64,000 bases of DNA from Gammaproteobacteria bacterium BRH_c0 (GTDB lineage: Bacteria; Pseudomonadota; Gammaproteobacteria; Pseudomonadales; Porticoccaceae), in NCBI GenBank assembly GCA_000961645.1, contig LADM01000069.1, forward strand, positions 17,578-81,577, given 5' to 3'. Below the pieces are notes generated by a model. The model saw only the letters and a program-made list of their open reading frames with translations. It did no database searches and was not told the origin of the DNA. A program made the translations under genes and the position numbers. Shown piece by piece: positions 9,538 to 19,991 of the stretch (position 1 is its first letter; each line of letters starts with the position of its first letter).

Positions 9538-10110
9538 CTATTCCAGCTCGAACGTCGGATCCCAGTCCACGCGGATAATACCGGCGGCGAGATCCACTTC
9601 TTCGATGTAGAGATCAACATAAGGGATAAGCCGCTCGATCCTGTCGAGGCTCTGCTCATCACCCTTGACCACCATCACGTCGTTGGCGCCGGTCTCCAGA
9701 AAATCAGTGACCGCCCCCAGAACCACATCCTGGCCAGCAACACTGGTGATCACCCGCAGGCCCATCAGCTGGTGCCAGTAGAACTCATCCGGCGCTGCCG
9801 CCGGAAAGCTAGAAACCGACACCTGGATATCGCGCTGGCAAAAAAGCCGGGCCCGATCGCGGTCATCCAGACCCACAATATGGGCCAGAAAACCCTTGGG
9901 CGTGGCGCGAAACTGGTCAACCTCAACCAACTCAGCCCCGCCGCCGACTCTCGCCAGCCACCAGGGCTTGTAGTCAAAAATATTGCCTTCCGGCTCGGTG
10001 AAAGAATGGACTTTCACCCAACCCTGCACACCGTGGACCGTGGTGATACGGCCGACAACAACCAGATCATCGGGCGCATCAACAGCCGTTTGCGATTTGG
10101 CTGAGGTCAC
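9538..10110 (-). CDS. rimM: Ribosome maturation factor RimM
   Basis: Assists maturation of the 30S head near S19. It has 190 residues: the N-terminal RimM domain (VVVGRITTVHGVQGWVKVHS) and a C-terminal PRC-barrel (YVDLYIEEVDLAAGIIRVDW). The first ~14 residues may not be translated, since TTG or GTG alternatives lie inside; the ATG at 10110 was kept. Its position between rpsP and trmD is canonical. Confidence 0.95.
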   Translation of the reverse strand: MTSAKSQTAVDAPDDLVVVGRITTVHGVQGWVKVHSFTEPEGNIFDYKPWWLARVGGGAELVEVDQFRATPKGFLAHIVGLDDRDRARLFCQRDIQVSVSSFPAAAPDEFYWHQLMGLRVITSVAGQDVVLGAVTDFLETGANDVMVVKGDEQSLDRIERLIPYVDLYIEEVDLAAGIIRVDWDPTFELE

Positions 10111-10162
10111 TTGGACACTGGCACTTGCAGGGCCACTTTGCGGCTATTCGCAGCTGTGGCGA

Positions 10163-10414
10163 TCAAGCCTGCTGACGTGCAGCCTCTTGAACCAGCTGGG
10201 CAACGCGCTCGGAAGTCTGGGCGCCCTGGGTCAGCCAGTAAGTGACGCGATCCATATCGATGCGCAGACGCTCTTCATTGCCGCGGGCAACGGGGTTGAA
10301 AAACCCGACGCGCTCGATAAAACGACCGTCGCGAGCCCTGCGGCTGTCGCTCACTGTCAGTTGGTAGAAAGGACGCTTTTTGGAACCGCCACGCGCTAAA
10401 CGAATTGTTACCAT
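10163..10414 (-). CDS. rpsP: 30S ribosomal protein S16
   Basis: 83 residues starting [17 protein letters not shown], the classical S16 N-terminus, with [18 protein letters not shown]. It is the first gene of the operon. An AAGAGAT ribosome site precedes the ATG. Confidence 0.98.
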   Translation of the reverse strand: MVTIRLARGGSKKRPFYQLTVSDSRRARDGRFIERVGFFNPVARGNEERLRIDMDRVTYWLTQGAQTSERVAQLVQEAARQQA

Positions 10415-10494
10415 GGACTATCTCTTCTTGAATGAACTGCCGATTAATTTTGCAAAGGCCGGGCACCCTCACAACAAAGGGCACCCCTGAAAGG

Positions 10495-10530
10495 CGCGCT
10501 ATTCTACGGGAAAGATCGGGCAAAGGAAAC
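10495..10530 (-). promoter_or_regulatory. Possible rpsP operon promoter
   Basis: The minus strand has a TAGAAT -10-like hexamer (10501-10506) followed by a GCGCG discriminator, about 85 bp upstream of rpsP. GC-rich discriminators are typical of stringently controlled ribosomal promoters. The -35 is weak, so this is tentative. Confidence 0.35.
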
Positions 10531-10556
10531 CACTGCCAGCCAATATAAACCCGGGC

Positions 10557-11954
10557 TCAGAACTTGAAGCCGCCGGGGGGCATTCCGCCTCCGGGGAAAC
10601 CGCCCTGGGGCATGTTGGCATTGAGGCCGCGCATCATGTTGGCCATGCCCTTGCCCTTCATTTTCTTCATCACTTTCGCCATTTGCTTGTGCTGCTTGAG
10701 CAGGCGGTTGAGGTCCTGAATATTGGTGCCCGACCCCTGGGTGATGCGGCGCTTGCGGGAGCCGTTGAGGATATCCGGGTTCTTGCGTTCCTTGGGTGTC
10801 ATGGAGTTGATAATGGCTTCCATGCGCCCGAACTGGGACGTCACATTCGATTGTTCTGCCATTTGGGCCATATTGCCCATACCCGGCAGCTTTTCCAGCA
10901 TGGAGCCGAGACCGCCGATATTTTTCATCTGTTGCAGCTGATCGCGCAGGTCTTCGAGGTCGAAATTCTTGCCGGTCTTGACCTTGTTGGCGAGCTTGTC
11001 GGCCTTTTCCTTGTCGACCTTGCGCTCCATGTCCTCGATCAGGGAGAGCATATCCCCCATACCGAGGATGCGGGAGGCGATGCGCTCCGGGTGGAAAGGC
11101 TCAAGGGCATCGGTCTTTTCGCCAATACCCAGGAATTTGATGGGCTTGCCGGTGACATGGCGCACTGACAGGGCGGCACCGCCGCGGGCATCGCCGTCTG
11201 CCTTGGTGAGAATGATACCGGTGAGGGGCAGAGTGTCATTGAAGACTCGGGCCGTGTTGACCGCATCCTGGCCGATCATGGCGTCCACCACGAACAGGGT
11301 TTCCACCGGCTTCAGGGCGCCGTGCAGGGCCTTGATCTCCTCCATCAGCTCGCCATCGATATGCAGGCGACCGGCGGTATCGACAATCAACACATCGGCA
11401 AAGGCCTTGCGAGCGGCAGCCACAGCGTTGGCGGCAATATCGAGGGGCTTTTGCTCGGCGCTACTGGGGAAAAAATGGGCGCCAACATCAGCGGCCAGTG
11501 TCTCCAGCTGCTTGATGGCGGCAGGCCGGTAGACATCCGCACTCACCACCATGACCTTTTTCTTGTGGCGCTCCTTCAGGTAGCGAGCCAGCTTGGCAAC
11601 CGAGGTGGTCTTACCGGCACCCTGCAGACCTGCCATCAAAATGACGGCAGGCGGCGCTACGGCGAGGTTGAGCTCCTCGTTGCCGGAGCCCATCACCGCT
11701 TCCAGCTCCTGCTGGACGATCTTCAGGAATTGCTGCCCGGGATTGAGGCTGCGCTTGATCTCGACACCCACGGCGCGGTTGCGCACATGGTCGATAAAGT
11801 CCTTGACGACCGGCAGGGCAACGTCAGCTTCCAGCAGGGCCATGCGCACTTCGCGCAGGGATTCCTGGATATTGTCTTCGGAGAGATGAGCCTTGCCGCT
11901 AACTTTTCGCAGGCTGAGGGAAAGTCGGTCGCTGAGGGATTCAAACATGGCCAT
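10557..11954 (-). CDS. ffh: Signal recognition particle protein Ffh
   Basis: SRP54 GTPase that, with 4.5S RNA, targets membrane proteins co-translationally. It has 465 residues: N domain (1-90), G domain with GLQGAGKTTSVAKLA, DTAGR and TKADGDARGGAALS, and the methionine-rich M domain (KKMKGKGMANMMRGLNANM). It ends in a glycine/proline/methionine-rich tail. The start may be the ATG at 11954 or the one two codons inside (11948), since the family begins MFESLSDRL. It is divergent from ypjD. Confidence 0.97.
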   Translation of the reverse strand: MAMFESLSDRLSLSLRKVSGKAHLSEDNIQESLREVRMALLEADVALPVVKDFIDHVRNRAVGVEIKRSLNPGQQFLKIVQQELEAVMGSGNEELNLAVAPPAVILMAGLQGAGKTTSVAKLARYLKERHKKKVMVVSADVYRPAAIKQLETLAADVGAHFFPSSAEQKPLDIAANAVAAARKAFADVLIVDTAGRLHIDGELMEEIKALHGALKPVETLFVVDAMIGQDAVNTARVFNDTLPLTGIILTKADGDARGGAALSVRHVTGKPIKFLGIGEKTDALEPFHPERIASRILGMGDMLSLIEDMERKVDKEKADKLANKVKTGKNFDLEDLRDQLQQMKNIGGLGSMLEKLPGMGNMAQMAEQSNVTSQFGRMEAIINSMTPKERKNPDILNGSRKRRITQGSGTNIQDLNRLLKQHKQMAKVMKKMKGKGMANMMRGLNANMPQGGFPGGGMPPGGFKF

Positions 11955-12084
11955 GGTAGGGAATTTTCCAGGATCTCGGTCTGTCAGTCGGGGCGGCAGT
12001 ATACCTCAACACCCGTCGCTTTGCCGTCATACATTTCTGTGACAAACTTCGTGCTGTTGCACAGCCACCGGGCCTTTTATCAAC

Positions 12085-12900
12085 ATGGTTATTCTCGCGT
12101 CGACCATCGCTGCCATCGCGCTTTACCTCAGCGCTACCCTTTGGCATGTTCGGCTGCGACTGAAAACACCCGCAGCAGAGACAGCACGCCCGACATGGCT
12201 ACTGCTGACGGGAAGCCTGGGCTTGCTGTGCCATGGCCTGGTGGCCTACAAACTGGTCTTTAGCGGCGCGGGCATCAACCTGTCCCTGTGGCCGGTGAGC
12301 GTGTTGATCCTGTTCGTGGTCAACCTGATCGTGCTGGCCAGCAGTGTCAGAAAACCCGTTCACAGCTTGCTGGTCCTGCTGTTTCCAGCAGCGGCACTGG
12401 GACTGTTGCTGGCCCTGCTGTTCAATCCGGCCATACCCCACAGCGAACACCTTGCCCCCGGGATCGGCATCCATGTGCTGTTCTCGCTGCTGTCCTACAG
12501 CCTGTTTACCATCGCGGCAGTGCAGTCGCTGCTGCTGGCCTACCAGCACTACCAGCTCAAGCACCACCATCCGGGAGGGCTGCTCTACGGCTTGCCTCCC
12601 CTGCAAACCATGGAGGCCCTGCTGTTTGAGGTGATCTGGAGTGGCTTTATTCTCCTCACCCTGGGCCTGGTCAGCGGCTTTGTGTTTGTCGAGAATTTCT
12701 GGGCCCAGCACCTGGCCCATAAGACTTTCTTTTCGCTCATTGCCTGGCTGTTGTTTGCCATCCTGCTGTGGGGGCGACACCGCCTCGGCTGGCGCGGCAA
12801 TATTGCCATGCGCTGGACGCTCGGTGGCTTTGCCAGCCTGGCCCTGGCCTACTGGGGCAGCAAGTTCGTTCTCGAGGTGATTCTCGGGCTCGGCACCTGA
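12085..12900 (+). CDS. ypjD: CcsA/HemX-like inner membrane protein (YpjD family)
   Basis: A 271-residue, predominantly hydrophobic protein with about eight membrane segments and the cytochrome-c-assembly (CcsA-like) fold. Conserved features are GIHVLFSLLSYSLFTIAAVQ, a histidine-rich loop (HYQLKHHH) and RWTLGGFASLALAYWGSKFV. It is the homologue of E. coli YpjD. Its exact role is unproven; heme or cytochrome handling is inferred from the fold. It is divergent from ffh and followed by a CorB-type gene, a pairing common in gammaproteobacteria. Confidence 0.88.
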   Translation: MVILASTIAAIALYLSATLWHVRLRLKTPAAETARPTWLLLTGSLGLLCHGLVAYKLVFSGAGINLSLWPVSVLILFVVNLIVLASSVRKPVHSLLVLLFPAAALGLLLALLFNPAIPHSEHLAPGIGIHVLFSLLSYSLFTIAAVQSLLLAYQHYQLKHHHPGGLLYGLPPLQTMEALLFEVIWSGFILLTLGLVSGFVFVENFWAQHLAHKTFFSLIAWLLFAILLWGRHRLGWRGNIAMRWTLGGFASLALAYWGSKFVLEVILGLGT

Positions 12901-12985
12901 GCCAGGCGCTGAAAATCCCGCTGTTGCCATCACTGCAAAACTTCTTCACCATAGCCTGCCCCATGGCGACGAAGGCCTCGCTGTT

Positions 12986-14275
12986 TTGAACGACACCCCG
13001 ATCTGGCTACTCTCCGGTTTGCTGGTCATGCTGTTGTGTATTTCGGCATTCTTCTCCGGCACTGAAACCGGCATGATGTCGATCAACCGCTATCGCCTCA
13101 AGCACCTGGCCAAGAAGCATCGCAGCGCCCGCCGGGTTCACCGCCTGCTGAAACGCCCTGATCGCCTGATCGGTGTCATTCTGATCGGCAACAACCTCGC
13201 CAACAATTTCGCCGCTATCGTTGCCGCCATTATCGCTGTCCACCTGTTCGGGGAAGGTTCGGAGTTTTTGGCCGGTGCCCTGCTGACCATTGTCATGCTG
13301 ATTTTTGCAGAAGTGACCCCAAAGACCATTGCCGCACTCAATCCCGAGCGCATTGCCTTTCCCGCCAGTTACCTCCTCAAACCACTGCTCAAACTGCTGT
13401 ACCCGGTGGTGTGGCTGGTCAACCACTTTTCCAACGGTTTGTTGCGCTTGCTGGGCTTCAATCCCGACAACGTCCGCGATGACGTGCTCAGCAAGGAAGA
13501 GTTGCGTACTGTCGTAGACGAATCGCGGGAGGACATCCACTCCGACCACCAGGGTATGTTGATCAATATCCTCGATCTCGAAAAAGTCACCGTCAATGAC
13601 ATCATGGTGCCGCGCAGCGAGATCCTCGGCCTCAACCTCGACGATGACATTGAATCCCTGGTCGACCAGATCGTGGCCACAGAACACACCCGCCTGCCCA
13701 TCTTTCAGGGCGACATCAATAATGTGCTGGGTATTCTCCATATGCGGCGGGTCAACCGCCTGTTGCGCCGCGGCGAAAGCGAGCTGACCAAGGAAGCCAT
13801 CAAGCGCTTTGCCCGCGAACCCTATTTTGTGCCGGAGAGCACCCCTCTCCATGTGCAACTGGTGAATTTCCAGAAGAACAAGCGCCGCATCGGCCTGGTG
13901 GTGGACGAGTACGGTGAAGTTCAGGGGCTGGTGACACTGGAAGATATTCTTGAAGAGATTGTCGGCGAATTTACCACCAATTTTGCCGAAGAAGATCAGG
14001 ACATCACCGCCAATCCTGACCGCACCTTCAGTATTGATGCCAGCGTCAACATAAGGGACATCAACAAGGTAACTGGCTGGAACCTGCCCACCGATGGCCC
14101 CAAAACCCTCAACGGCCTGTTGCTGGAGCAACTTGAACATATCCCCGAGGGCAATCTGTGCCTGGAGTTTGACGGTTACCGGTTCGAAACCCTGTCCCTG
14201 AGCGACAAGATGATCGACAGGGTGAGAGCACGACACTTGCATCCGGCAAAGAATAAGGACACTGAAGACGACTGA
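12986..14275 (+). CDS. CNNM/CorB-type membrane protein with CBS and CorC/HlyC domains (YfjD-like)
   Basis: A 429-residue protein with an N-terminal DUF21/CNNM membrane domain (about 1-190; FFSGTETGMMSINRYRL, AEVTPKTIAALNPE). A CBS pair follows (about 200-330; VNDIMVPRSEI, GLVVDEYGEVQGLVTLEDI), then a C-terminal CorC_HlyC domain. Homologues are linked to Mg2+/Co2+ export or resistance; the substrate here is inferred. The start is TTG at 12986. It overlaps a short out-of-frame ATG ORF, so the start is moderately certain. Confidence 0.92.
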   Translation: MNDTPIWLLSGLLVMLLCISAFFSGTETGMMSINRYRLKHLAKKHRSARRVHRLLKRPDRLIGVILIGNNLANNFAAIVAAIIAVHLFGEGSEFLAGALLTIVMLIFAEVTPKTIAALNPERIAFPASYLLKPLLKLLYPVVWLVNHFSNGLLRLLGFNPDNVRDDVLSKEELRTVVDESREDIHSDHQGMLINILDLEKVTVNDIMVPRSEILGLNLDDDIESLVDQIVATEHTRLPIFQGDINNVLGILHMRRVNRLLRRGESELTKEAIKRFAREPYFVPESTPLHVQLVNFQKNKRRIGLVVDEYGEVQGLVTLEDILEEIVGEFTTNFAEEDQDITANPDRTFSIDASVNIRDINKVTGWNLPTDGPKTLNGLLLEQLEHIPEGNLCLEFDGYRFETLSLSDKMIDRVRARHLHPAKNKDTEDD

Positions 14276-14299
14276 TTCATCGCCTGGCGATGAATCAGT
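14271..14299. terminator. Perfect 14-bp hairpin at a convergent gene junction
   Basis: ACTGATTCATCGCC (14271-14284) and its exact reverse complement (14286-14299) overlap the end of the CorB-like gene and face the DUF1289 gene on the other strand. There is no long T-run, so it may act as a bidirectional, rather weak terminator or a 3'-end stabiliser. Confidence 0.5.
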
Positions 14300-14319
14300 T
14301 TCGGACCAGACCGACTACC

Positions 14320-14508
14320 CTAGGCAAAGGGTTTGTAGCTGCGACTGCGCTGTTCCGCGCGAATTAATACTTCCCGGCGCTCACCATCGTCCATTTGCCG
14401 CCAGCGAATAATTTCATCGACACTGCGGTGGCAACCCACGCAAATATCCCCTTCATCCAGCGTGCAGAGTGAAACACAGGGCGACTCTACGCCTGCAGTA
14501 GTGCTCAT
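14320..14508 (-). CDS. DUF1289 small cysteine-rich protein
   Basis: 62 residues with the DUF1289 signature SPCVSLCTLDEGDICVGCHR: four cysteines that probably bind a metal, followed by DEIIRW. Function is unknown. Its ATG overlaps the stop of the upstream Nudix gene by four bases, so the two are translationally coupled. DUF1289 genes often accompany Nudix or oxidoreductase genes in proteobacteria. Confidence 0.85.
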   Translation of the reverse strand: MSTTAGVESPCVSLCTLDEGDICVGCHRSVDEIIRWRQMDDGERREVLIRAEQRSRSYKPFA

Positions 14509-15116
14509 GATTTCCTGCCCGCCAGATCCACCGGCCGGTACTCCAGGGGCAAGTTCAGCCCCAGCGTTTGTGACAGCATATCCACCAGCAAATGCAGGGT
14601 AAAACCCCAGATACAGTAACCCTGGTAAAAATAACAGGGCACTTCATAGCGACCGTCATGGAGGCTGAACTCCGTTGTCGCTGCGTTGCCTGCCTCCAGT
14701 AAAAAGGACAGCGGCACCTGGAAGATTGAATCCAGCTCACTCTCCTCGGGAATGAATTGCAACCCTTCGGGAATAAAGCCCACATAGGGAGAGACACGCA
14801 CATTGAAGCGAGTGGCCTGCACCGGCAGCGAGGCAATCAGTTCAACCTGCTGGGGAGGCAGTGCGATTTCTTCCTGGCTTTCGCGCAAAGCGGTATGCAG
14901 CAGGCTCTCATCACCCGGCTCCCACATACCTCCCGGAAAGGCGACCTGACCGCTGTGACTGCTCACATGTTCTGCGCGCTTGATCAACACCACGGAGGGG
15001 TCGGCAGCGCGGGTAAGTGCGATCAACACCGCAGCTTCCCGTATCAGGCCGTCGGTGAGTGGCTGACGCGGTTCGGGGGACAAGTGGCTGAGGCCGCTAC
15101 GGATCAGTTCAAGCAT
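14505..15116 (-). CDS. Nudix hydrolase, CoA-pyrophosphatase type (NudL-like)
   Basis: 203 residues from the ATG at 15116; a longer in-frame start exists at 15173. It has the Nudix box GGMWEPGDESLLHTALRESQEE followed by I-A-L-P, preceded by the UPF0035-type element SSHSGQVAFPGG seen in NudL/CoA diphosphatases. The predicted reaction is cleavage of CoA or a related dinucleotide to phosphopantetheine and 3',5'-ADP. The substrate is inferred from subfamily motifs only. It is coupled to the DUF1289 gene. Confidence 0.87.
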   Translation of the reverse strand: MLELIRSGLSHLSPEPRQPLTDGLIREAAVLIALTRAADPSVVLIKRAEHVSSHSGQVAFPGGMWEPGDESLLHTALRESQEEIALPPQQVELIASLPVQATRFNVRVSPYVGFIPEGLQFIPEESELDSIFQVPLSFLLEAGNAATTEFSLHDGRYEVPCYFYQGYCIWGFTLHLLVDMLSQTLGLNLPLEYRPVDLAGRKS

Positions 15117-15379
15117 TGTGTTCTCTGTGTATTTCGGACCCAGGGTGAGACCATCAAGTTGTGAAAAATTCAATCCTGGTGAGAATGGCTTTGACGCCGC
15201 CGGAAAGAGCGGGAGGGCAACACCGGCCAGCGCCTGAGTAGCACCTCATTCTGCGATTATAGCCCCGCAATGTGGCCTACTCGAAACCGTCAATCATTAT
15301 GCGCCCATCTGCATGATGGCCTGTAATCTGCCCAGCGCAGTTGCTATCCTTGCCCTGAATCCTGACAAGCGCAATAACA

Positions 15380-16900
15380 ATGGCATCACACAGTCTGTCC
15401 CAGCGCACCCTGAACCGTATCGAAGCCATTGGCAACAAGCTCCCCCACCCCACACTGCTGTTTGTCTGGCTGTGCGGAATTGTACTGGTACTGTCGCTGC
15501 TGACCTCACTGCTGGGTCTGCAGGCAACCCACCCCGTTTCCGGGGAAGTGATCCGCGCTGTCAACCTGATCAGCACCGAGGGTTTGCGGCTGATCCTGGA
15601 AAGAACGGTAACCAACTTCACCCAATTCGCCCCGGTCGGCACGGTGCTGGTGGCGATTATGGGCATTGGTATCGCTGAACACAGCGGGCTGATCGGCGCC
15701 CTGTTGCGGGTGTCCATTCTCAAGGCACCGGAAAAAATTCTTACCTTCCTGGTGGTGTTGGCGGGGGTGTTGTCGAGTATCGCCGCCGATAGCGGGTATG
15801 TGGTGCTGATCCCCCTTGCTGCGATGATTTTCCAGGCCGCCGGGCGCAGCCCCATCGCCGGTATAGCCGCCGCCTTTGCCGGGGTGTCGGGCGGGTTCAG
15901 TGCCAACCTGTTAATCGGCCCGCTGGATGCCATCCTCGCCGGGCTGTCCACCGAAGCTGCGGCGCTTGTCGATAATGCCTATCTGGTGAGTCCGGCTGCC
16001 AATTACTATTTCATGGTGGTATCCACTCTGCTGGTGGCAGTGGTGGGCACGGTAGTCACTGAAAAGATCATTACTCCGCGTTTTCCCCATACACCCCACA
16101 CCCGGGAAATCGCAGCACCTGTCTCGCTTGATGAACGCCGGGGCCTGAAGGGTGTGGGCCTGTTTACCCTGGTGTTTGTCGGCCTGCTGCTGTGGGGGCT
16201 GGTTCCCGAGCAGGGGGTTCTGCGCAGCCCCGGCCTGGATGGCGCCGCTGGCAGCATACTCCACTCACCGTTTATCGGTGGCATTGTCACCATCATCGCT
16301 GTCTATGCAGGTATTGCCGGCTGGCTGTATGGGGCACTCAGTCGCCGCTTCGCCTCCAGCTCCGATGCCATTACCGGCATGGAGTCGAGCATGGCAACCA
16401 TGGCGAGCTACCTGGTGCTGATGTTCTTTGCCGCCCAGTTCGTCAACTATTTTGCCTGGAGCCAGCTGGGCATTATCAGTGCCATCAAGGGCGCCGCTTT
16501 GTTGCAGGCGCTCGACCCCAATATCGCCGTGCTGCTGGTGTGCTTTGTGGTCTTTGCGGCATTGATCAATCTGCTGGTTGGCAGCGCATCGGCCAAATGG
16601 GCGCTGCTGGCACCGGTATTTGTACCCATGCTGATGCTCGCCGGCATCTCACCGGAGGCCACTCAGGTTGCCTATCGGATCGGCGACAGCAGCACCAACA
16701 TCATCACCCCCCTGATGCCCTACTTTGGCGTGGTACTGGCCTTTGCCCAGAAGTACGACAGGAACATCGGCATCGGCACCATTATCGCCACCATGCTGCC
16801 CTACAGCCTGTGGCTGCTGATCGCCTGGTCGGTCATGCTGGCGGGGTGGATTCTGCTCGGCCTGCCACTGGGCCCCGGGGCCAACATCTTTATGGGTTGA
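15380..16900 (+). CDS. AbgT-family transporter
   Basis: A 506-residue inner-membrane protein with more than ten hydrophobic segments, starting MASHSLSQRTLNRIEAIGNKLPHP, which is typical of AbgT (p-aminobenzoyl-glutamate transporter) proteins. Other family features are VGTVLVAIMGIGIAEHSGLIG, GSASAKWALLAPVFVPM and GDSSTNIITPLMPYF. Characterised members import p-aminobenzoyl-glutamate or export sulfonamides by H+/Na+ coupling; which applies here is unknown. No abgA or abgB peptidase lies beside it. Confidence 0.9.
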   Translation: MASHSLSQRTLNRIEAIGNKLPHPTLLFVWLCGIVLVLSLLTSLLGLQATHPVSGEVIRAVNLISTEGLRLILERTVTNFTQFAPVGTVLVAIMGIGIAEHSGLIGALLRVSILKAPEKILTFLVVLAGVLSSIAADSGYVVLIPLAAMIFQAAGRSPIAGIAAAFAGVSGGFSANLLIGPLDAILAGLSTEAAALVDNAYLVSPAANYYFMVVSTLLVAVVGTVVTEKIITPRFPHTPHTREIAAPVSLDERRGLKGVGLFTLVFVGLLLWGLVPEQGVLRSPGLDGAAGSILHSPFIGGIVTIIAVYAGIAGWLYGALSRRFASSSDAITGMESSMATMASYLVLMFFAAQFVNYFAWSQLGIISAIKGAALLQALDPNIAVLLVCFVVFAALINLLVGSASAKWALLAPVFVPMLMLAGISPEATQVAYRIGDSSTNIITPLMPYFGVVLAFAQKYDRNIGIGTIIATMLPYSLWLLIAWSVMLAGWILLGLPLGPGANIFMG

Positions 16901-17013
16901 ATGATGGCGGCCGGAGGGTAGATTGGCTCGCTCAATAGGGTGATAACACTGGCCGTGCTACAATCCCTGTCCTGCACGCCCAACTACCCCGCATCCAGCG
17001 CATCAAGAGTCCC

Positions 17014-19251
17014 ATGACCCAGGCCGCCCACCAGCAAACCAGCCCGCAACCTACCCCCCTCTACGGCTACCGCAAGTACTGGGCGGAATGCTATGGCACT
17101 GCGACTTTCCTGCCCACCACCCGGGCGGAAATGGATGCTCTGGGCTGGGACAGCTGCGACATTATCGTCGTCACCGGCGACGCCTATGTGGACCATCCCA
17201 GTTTTGGCATGGCAGTGATTGGTCGGGTACTGGAAGCCCAGGGTTTCCGGGTTGGCATCATTGCCCAGCCGGACTGGACCAGCAAAAGCGACTTCCAGCG
17301 GCTCGGTCAGCCGAATCTGTTTTTCGGCGTGGCGGCGGGCAATATGGACTCGATGATCAACCGCTATACCGCCGACCTCAAGGTGCGCAAAGACGACGCC
17401 TACACCCCCGGCAACGTCGGCGGCAAACGCCCGGACCGGGCTGTCACCGTCTATTCCCAGCGCTGCCGCGAAGCCTTCAAGGGTGTGCCCATTGTGGTCG
17501 GCAGCATTGAGGCGAGCCTGCGCCGTATCGCCCATTACGACTACTGGAGCAACACCGTCAAGCGCTCCATCCTGCTCGATGCCAAGGCCGATATTCTGCT
17601 TTACGGTAACGCCGAGCGGGCCATCGTCGAACTGGCCCACCGCCTCTCCCGGGGTGAAAAAATTGCCGATATCCGCGACATTCGCGGCACCGCCTTTGTA
17701 CGCAAGGCCATGCCCGAAGGCTGGCTTGAAATCGATTCCACAGAAGTAGACGAACCCGGCGTAGTGGACAAGCTCCACAGCCCCTACCAGGAAATAACTG
17801 ACCTGCGCGACAGCAAGGGCGACAAGCCGCCCTGTGGTACGCAGTCTGCCAACGCTGACGCCGCATCAGAGGTACAGGTGGTGCAGGTGCTCGATCTGCG
17901 CGACACCAACCGCCAGCTCAAGCGCTCCTTCAAGGGCCGCAGCTATATCCGCCTGCCCGCCTATGAAGCGGTCAAAAATGATCCGGTGCTGTACGCCCAC
18001 GCCTCGCGCATCCTGCATCTGGAGACCAATCCGGGCAACGCCAAACCGCTGGTACAGCGCCACGGCAACCAGGAGGTCTGGCTCAACCCGCCGCCGATTC
18101 CTTTAACCACCGAGGAGCTGGACTGGGTATTTGAGCAGCCTTATGCGCGCGCACCTCACCCCACCTATGGCGAGGAGAAGATACCCGCTTGGGACATGAT
18201 CCGCTTTTCGATCAATATCATGCGCGGCTGTTTTGGCGGCTGCACCTTTTGCTCCATCACCGAGCACGAGGGCAGGATTATCCAGAGCCGCTCAGAGGAC
18301 TCCATCATCCGCGAAGTGGAAGCCATCCGCGACAAGACCGGTGGTTTTACCGGAGTGATCTCTGACCTCGGCGGCCCCACCGCCAATATGTGGCGCCTGA
18401 ACTGCAAGAGCAAGGAAATCGAGGAGAGCTGCAAGCGCCTGTCCTGCGTCCACCCCGGCATCTGCAAGAACCTGGACACCGACCAGACGCCGCTGATCCA
18501 GCTCTACCGCCGCGCCCGCACATTACCCGGCATCAAGAAAGTGCTGATCGCCTCCGGCCTGCGCTATGACCTGGCGGTGGAAACCCCGGAATACGTCAAG
18601 GAGCTGGTCACTCACCATGTGGGCGGTTACCTGAAGATTGCCCCGGAGCACACCGAGGAAGGCCCGCTATCAAAGATGATGAAGCCGGGCATGGGCACCT
18701 ATGATCGCTTCAAAGTGATGTTTGAAAAGTTTTCCAAGGAGGCCAACAAGAAGCAGTACCTGATTCCCTACTTTATCGCCGCCCACCCCGGCACCAGCGA
18801 AGAAGACATGATGAATCTGGCCCTGTGGCTCAAGGAAAACGGTTTTCGCGCCGATCAGGTGCAAACCTTTTACCCCTCCCCTATGGCCATGGCCACCGCC
18901 ATGTACCACAGCGGCAATAACCCGCTGCGACGGCTTTCCCGCAAGCGCGGCGATGCGGTAGCCTCTGCCAAGGGCCAGAATGCACGGCGACTGCACAAGG
19001 CGTTTTTGCGCTACCACGACCCGGATAACTGGCCGTTACTGCGGGATGCGTTGAAGCAGATGGGCCGCAGCGATCTGATCGGCAGCGGCAAGCACCAGCT
19101 GATACCGCGCCTGCAACCCCAGGACTGGCTCGAAAAGCAGCGGGCGAATGCCATCAAACCCGGGAAGAAAATCCTCACCCAGCACACGGGACTTCCACCC
19201 AGGGATAACGGCGCTCGTCGCACCGCAAAGCCGAAGAGAACTTCACGCTAG
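17014..19251 (+). CDS. ygiQ: YgiQ-family radical SAM protein
   Basis: 745 residues. The N-terminal UPF0313 domain contains [20 protein letters not shown] and is followed by a radical SAM core. The [4Fe-4S] cysteines form CxxxCxxC at 406/410/413 ([18 protein letters not shown]). A C-terminal tail of about 70 basic, low-complexity residues is common in this family. The reaction is unknown. It is preceded by an AbgT gene and has no obvious operon partner. Confidence 0.93.
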   Translation: MTQAAHQQTSPQPTPLYGYRKYWAECYGTATFLPTTRAEMDALGWDSCDIIVVTGDAYVDHPSFGMAVIGRVLEAQGFRVGIIAQPDWTSKSDFQRLGQPNLFFGVAAGNMDSMINRYTADLKVRKDDAYTPGNVGGKRPDRAVTVYSQRCREAFKGVPIVVGSIEASLRRIAHYDYWSNTVKRSILLDAKADILLYGNAERAIVELAHRLSRGEKIADIRDIRGTAFVRKAMPEGWLEIDSTEVDEPGVVDKLHSPYQEITDLRDSKGDKPPCGTQSANADAASEVQVVQVLDLRDTNRQLKRSFKGRSYIRLPAYEAVKNDPVLYAHASRILHLETNPGNAKPLVQRHGNQEVWLNPPPIPLTTEELDWVFEQPYARAPHPTYGEEKIPAWDMIRFSINIMRGCFGGCTFCSITEHEGRIIQSRSEDSIIREVEAIRDKTGGFTGVISDLGGPTANMWRLNCKSKEIEESCKRLSCVHPGICKNLDTDQTPLIQLYRRARTLPGIKKVLIASGLRYDLAVETPEYVKELVTHHVGGYLKIAPEHTEEGPLSKMMKPGMGTYDRFKVMFEKFSKEANKKQYLIPYFIAAHPGTSEEDMMNLALWLKENGFRADQVQTFYPSPMAMATAMYHSGNNPLRRLSRKRGDAVASAKGQNARRLHKAFLRYHDPDNWPLLRDALKQMGRSDLIGSGKHQLIPRLQPQDWLEKQRANAIKPGKKILTQHTGLPPRDNGARRTAKPKRTSR

Positions 19252-19358
19252 CCAGCCCAGCCTGAATCACAAGAATCCAGTAGCCGGGCTTTAAACCACA
19301 ACCTCATCAGCGTTGCTGCACAACAGCGGTGATTACAGCCTGGCCACTGGCAAGCCGT

Positions 19359-19934
19359 TTATGTCACTCCAGGATTGGACTTCCGCTTTGCCCGTACTGT
19401 TTTTGCTCTCGCTGGCGCCGATATTTCGGCGCCACTAGCCACCGTACCCACTGACGGACCGCCCCCGCGATCCAGTTCACCAATATCCAGCAGTGGCGAA
19501 GCATCGATACCCTCAGCGTCCACCAGTGTCGCCAGGCGTTGCAGCGATGACAGAATCATCGCTTGCTCCCAATCTTCCAGAAACTGGAATTTATCGATCA
19601 GGCGCGTGTGCAGGGCCGTGGGGGCATTGTCGAGGATACGACGCCCCTCCTCTGTAAGGCTGACATACACCTTGCGTTTGTCCTGCTGTGACCGCTGCCG
19701 TTTCAGAAGCGCGCGTGCCTCAAGCCTGTCAACAATAGTGGTGACCGTCGCCTGGCTCAGGGACATACTCCTGGCAATATCGCCAATCGGTACCTCTACC
19801 TCACGCCTGACAGTCTGTAGCAGCAATAGCTGGGGCGCAGTCAGCCCGACTGTTTTGCTCAAATGCCTCGAATGCAAATCCGTGGCTCGAATCAGCCTCC
19901 GTAATGCCACCAGCACTTCATCAATGATCTCCAT
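19359..19934 (-). CDS. MarR-family regulator of the ectoine operon (EctR-like)
   Basis: 191 residues with a winged-helix MarR domain at about 10-140: LTAPQLLLLQTV, IARSMSLSQATVTTIVDRLE as the recognition region, and the wing RSQQDKRKVYVSLTEEG. A 50-residue C-terminal extension looks disordered. It is divergent from ectABC, exactly where EctR regulators sit in other halophilic proteobacteria. It is therefore predicted to repress ectA under low salt. The assignment as EctR rests on context. Confidence 0.85.
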   Translation of the reverse strand: MEIIDEVLVALRRLIRATDLHSRHLSKTVGLTAPQLLLLQTVRREVEVPIGDIARSMSLSQATVTTIVDRLEARALLKRQRSQQDKRKVYVSLTEEGRRILDNAPTALHTRLIDKFQFLEDWEQAMILSSLQRLATLVDAEGIDASPLLDIGELDRGGGPSVGTVASGAEISAPARAKTVRAKRKSNPGVT

Positions 19935-19991
19935 ACAGGGTGTCTCTTTAATCAGCCAGTTATCTTTGCAGGATTAAACGTTATTGCCAGG

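Noticed and set aside
12199..12933. Gln-rich 244-codon open frame on the minus strand
   Set aside because: It is antisense to ypjD and of low complexity.
13007..14242. 411-codon open frame on the minus strand
   Set aside because: It is antisense to the CorB-like gene, whose domains are clear; no recognisable features of its own.
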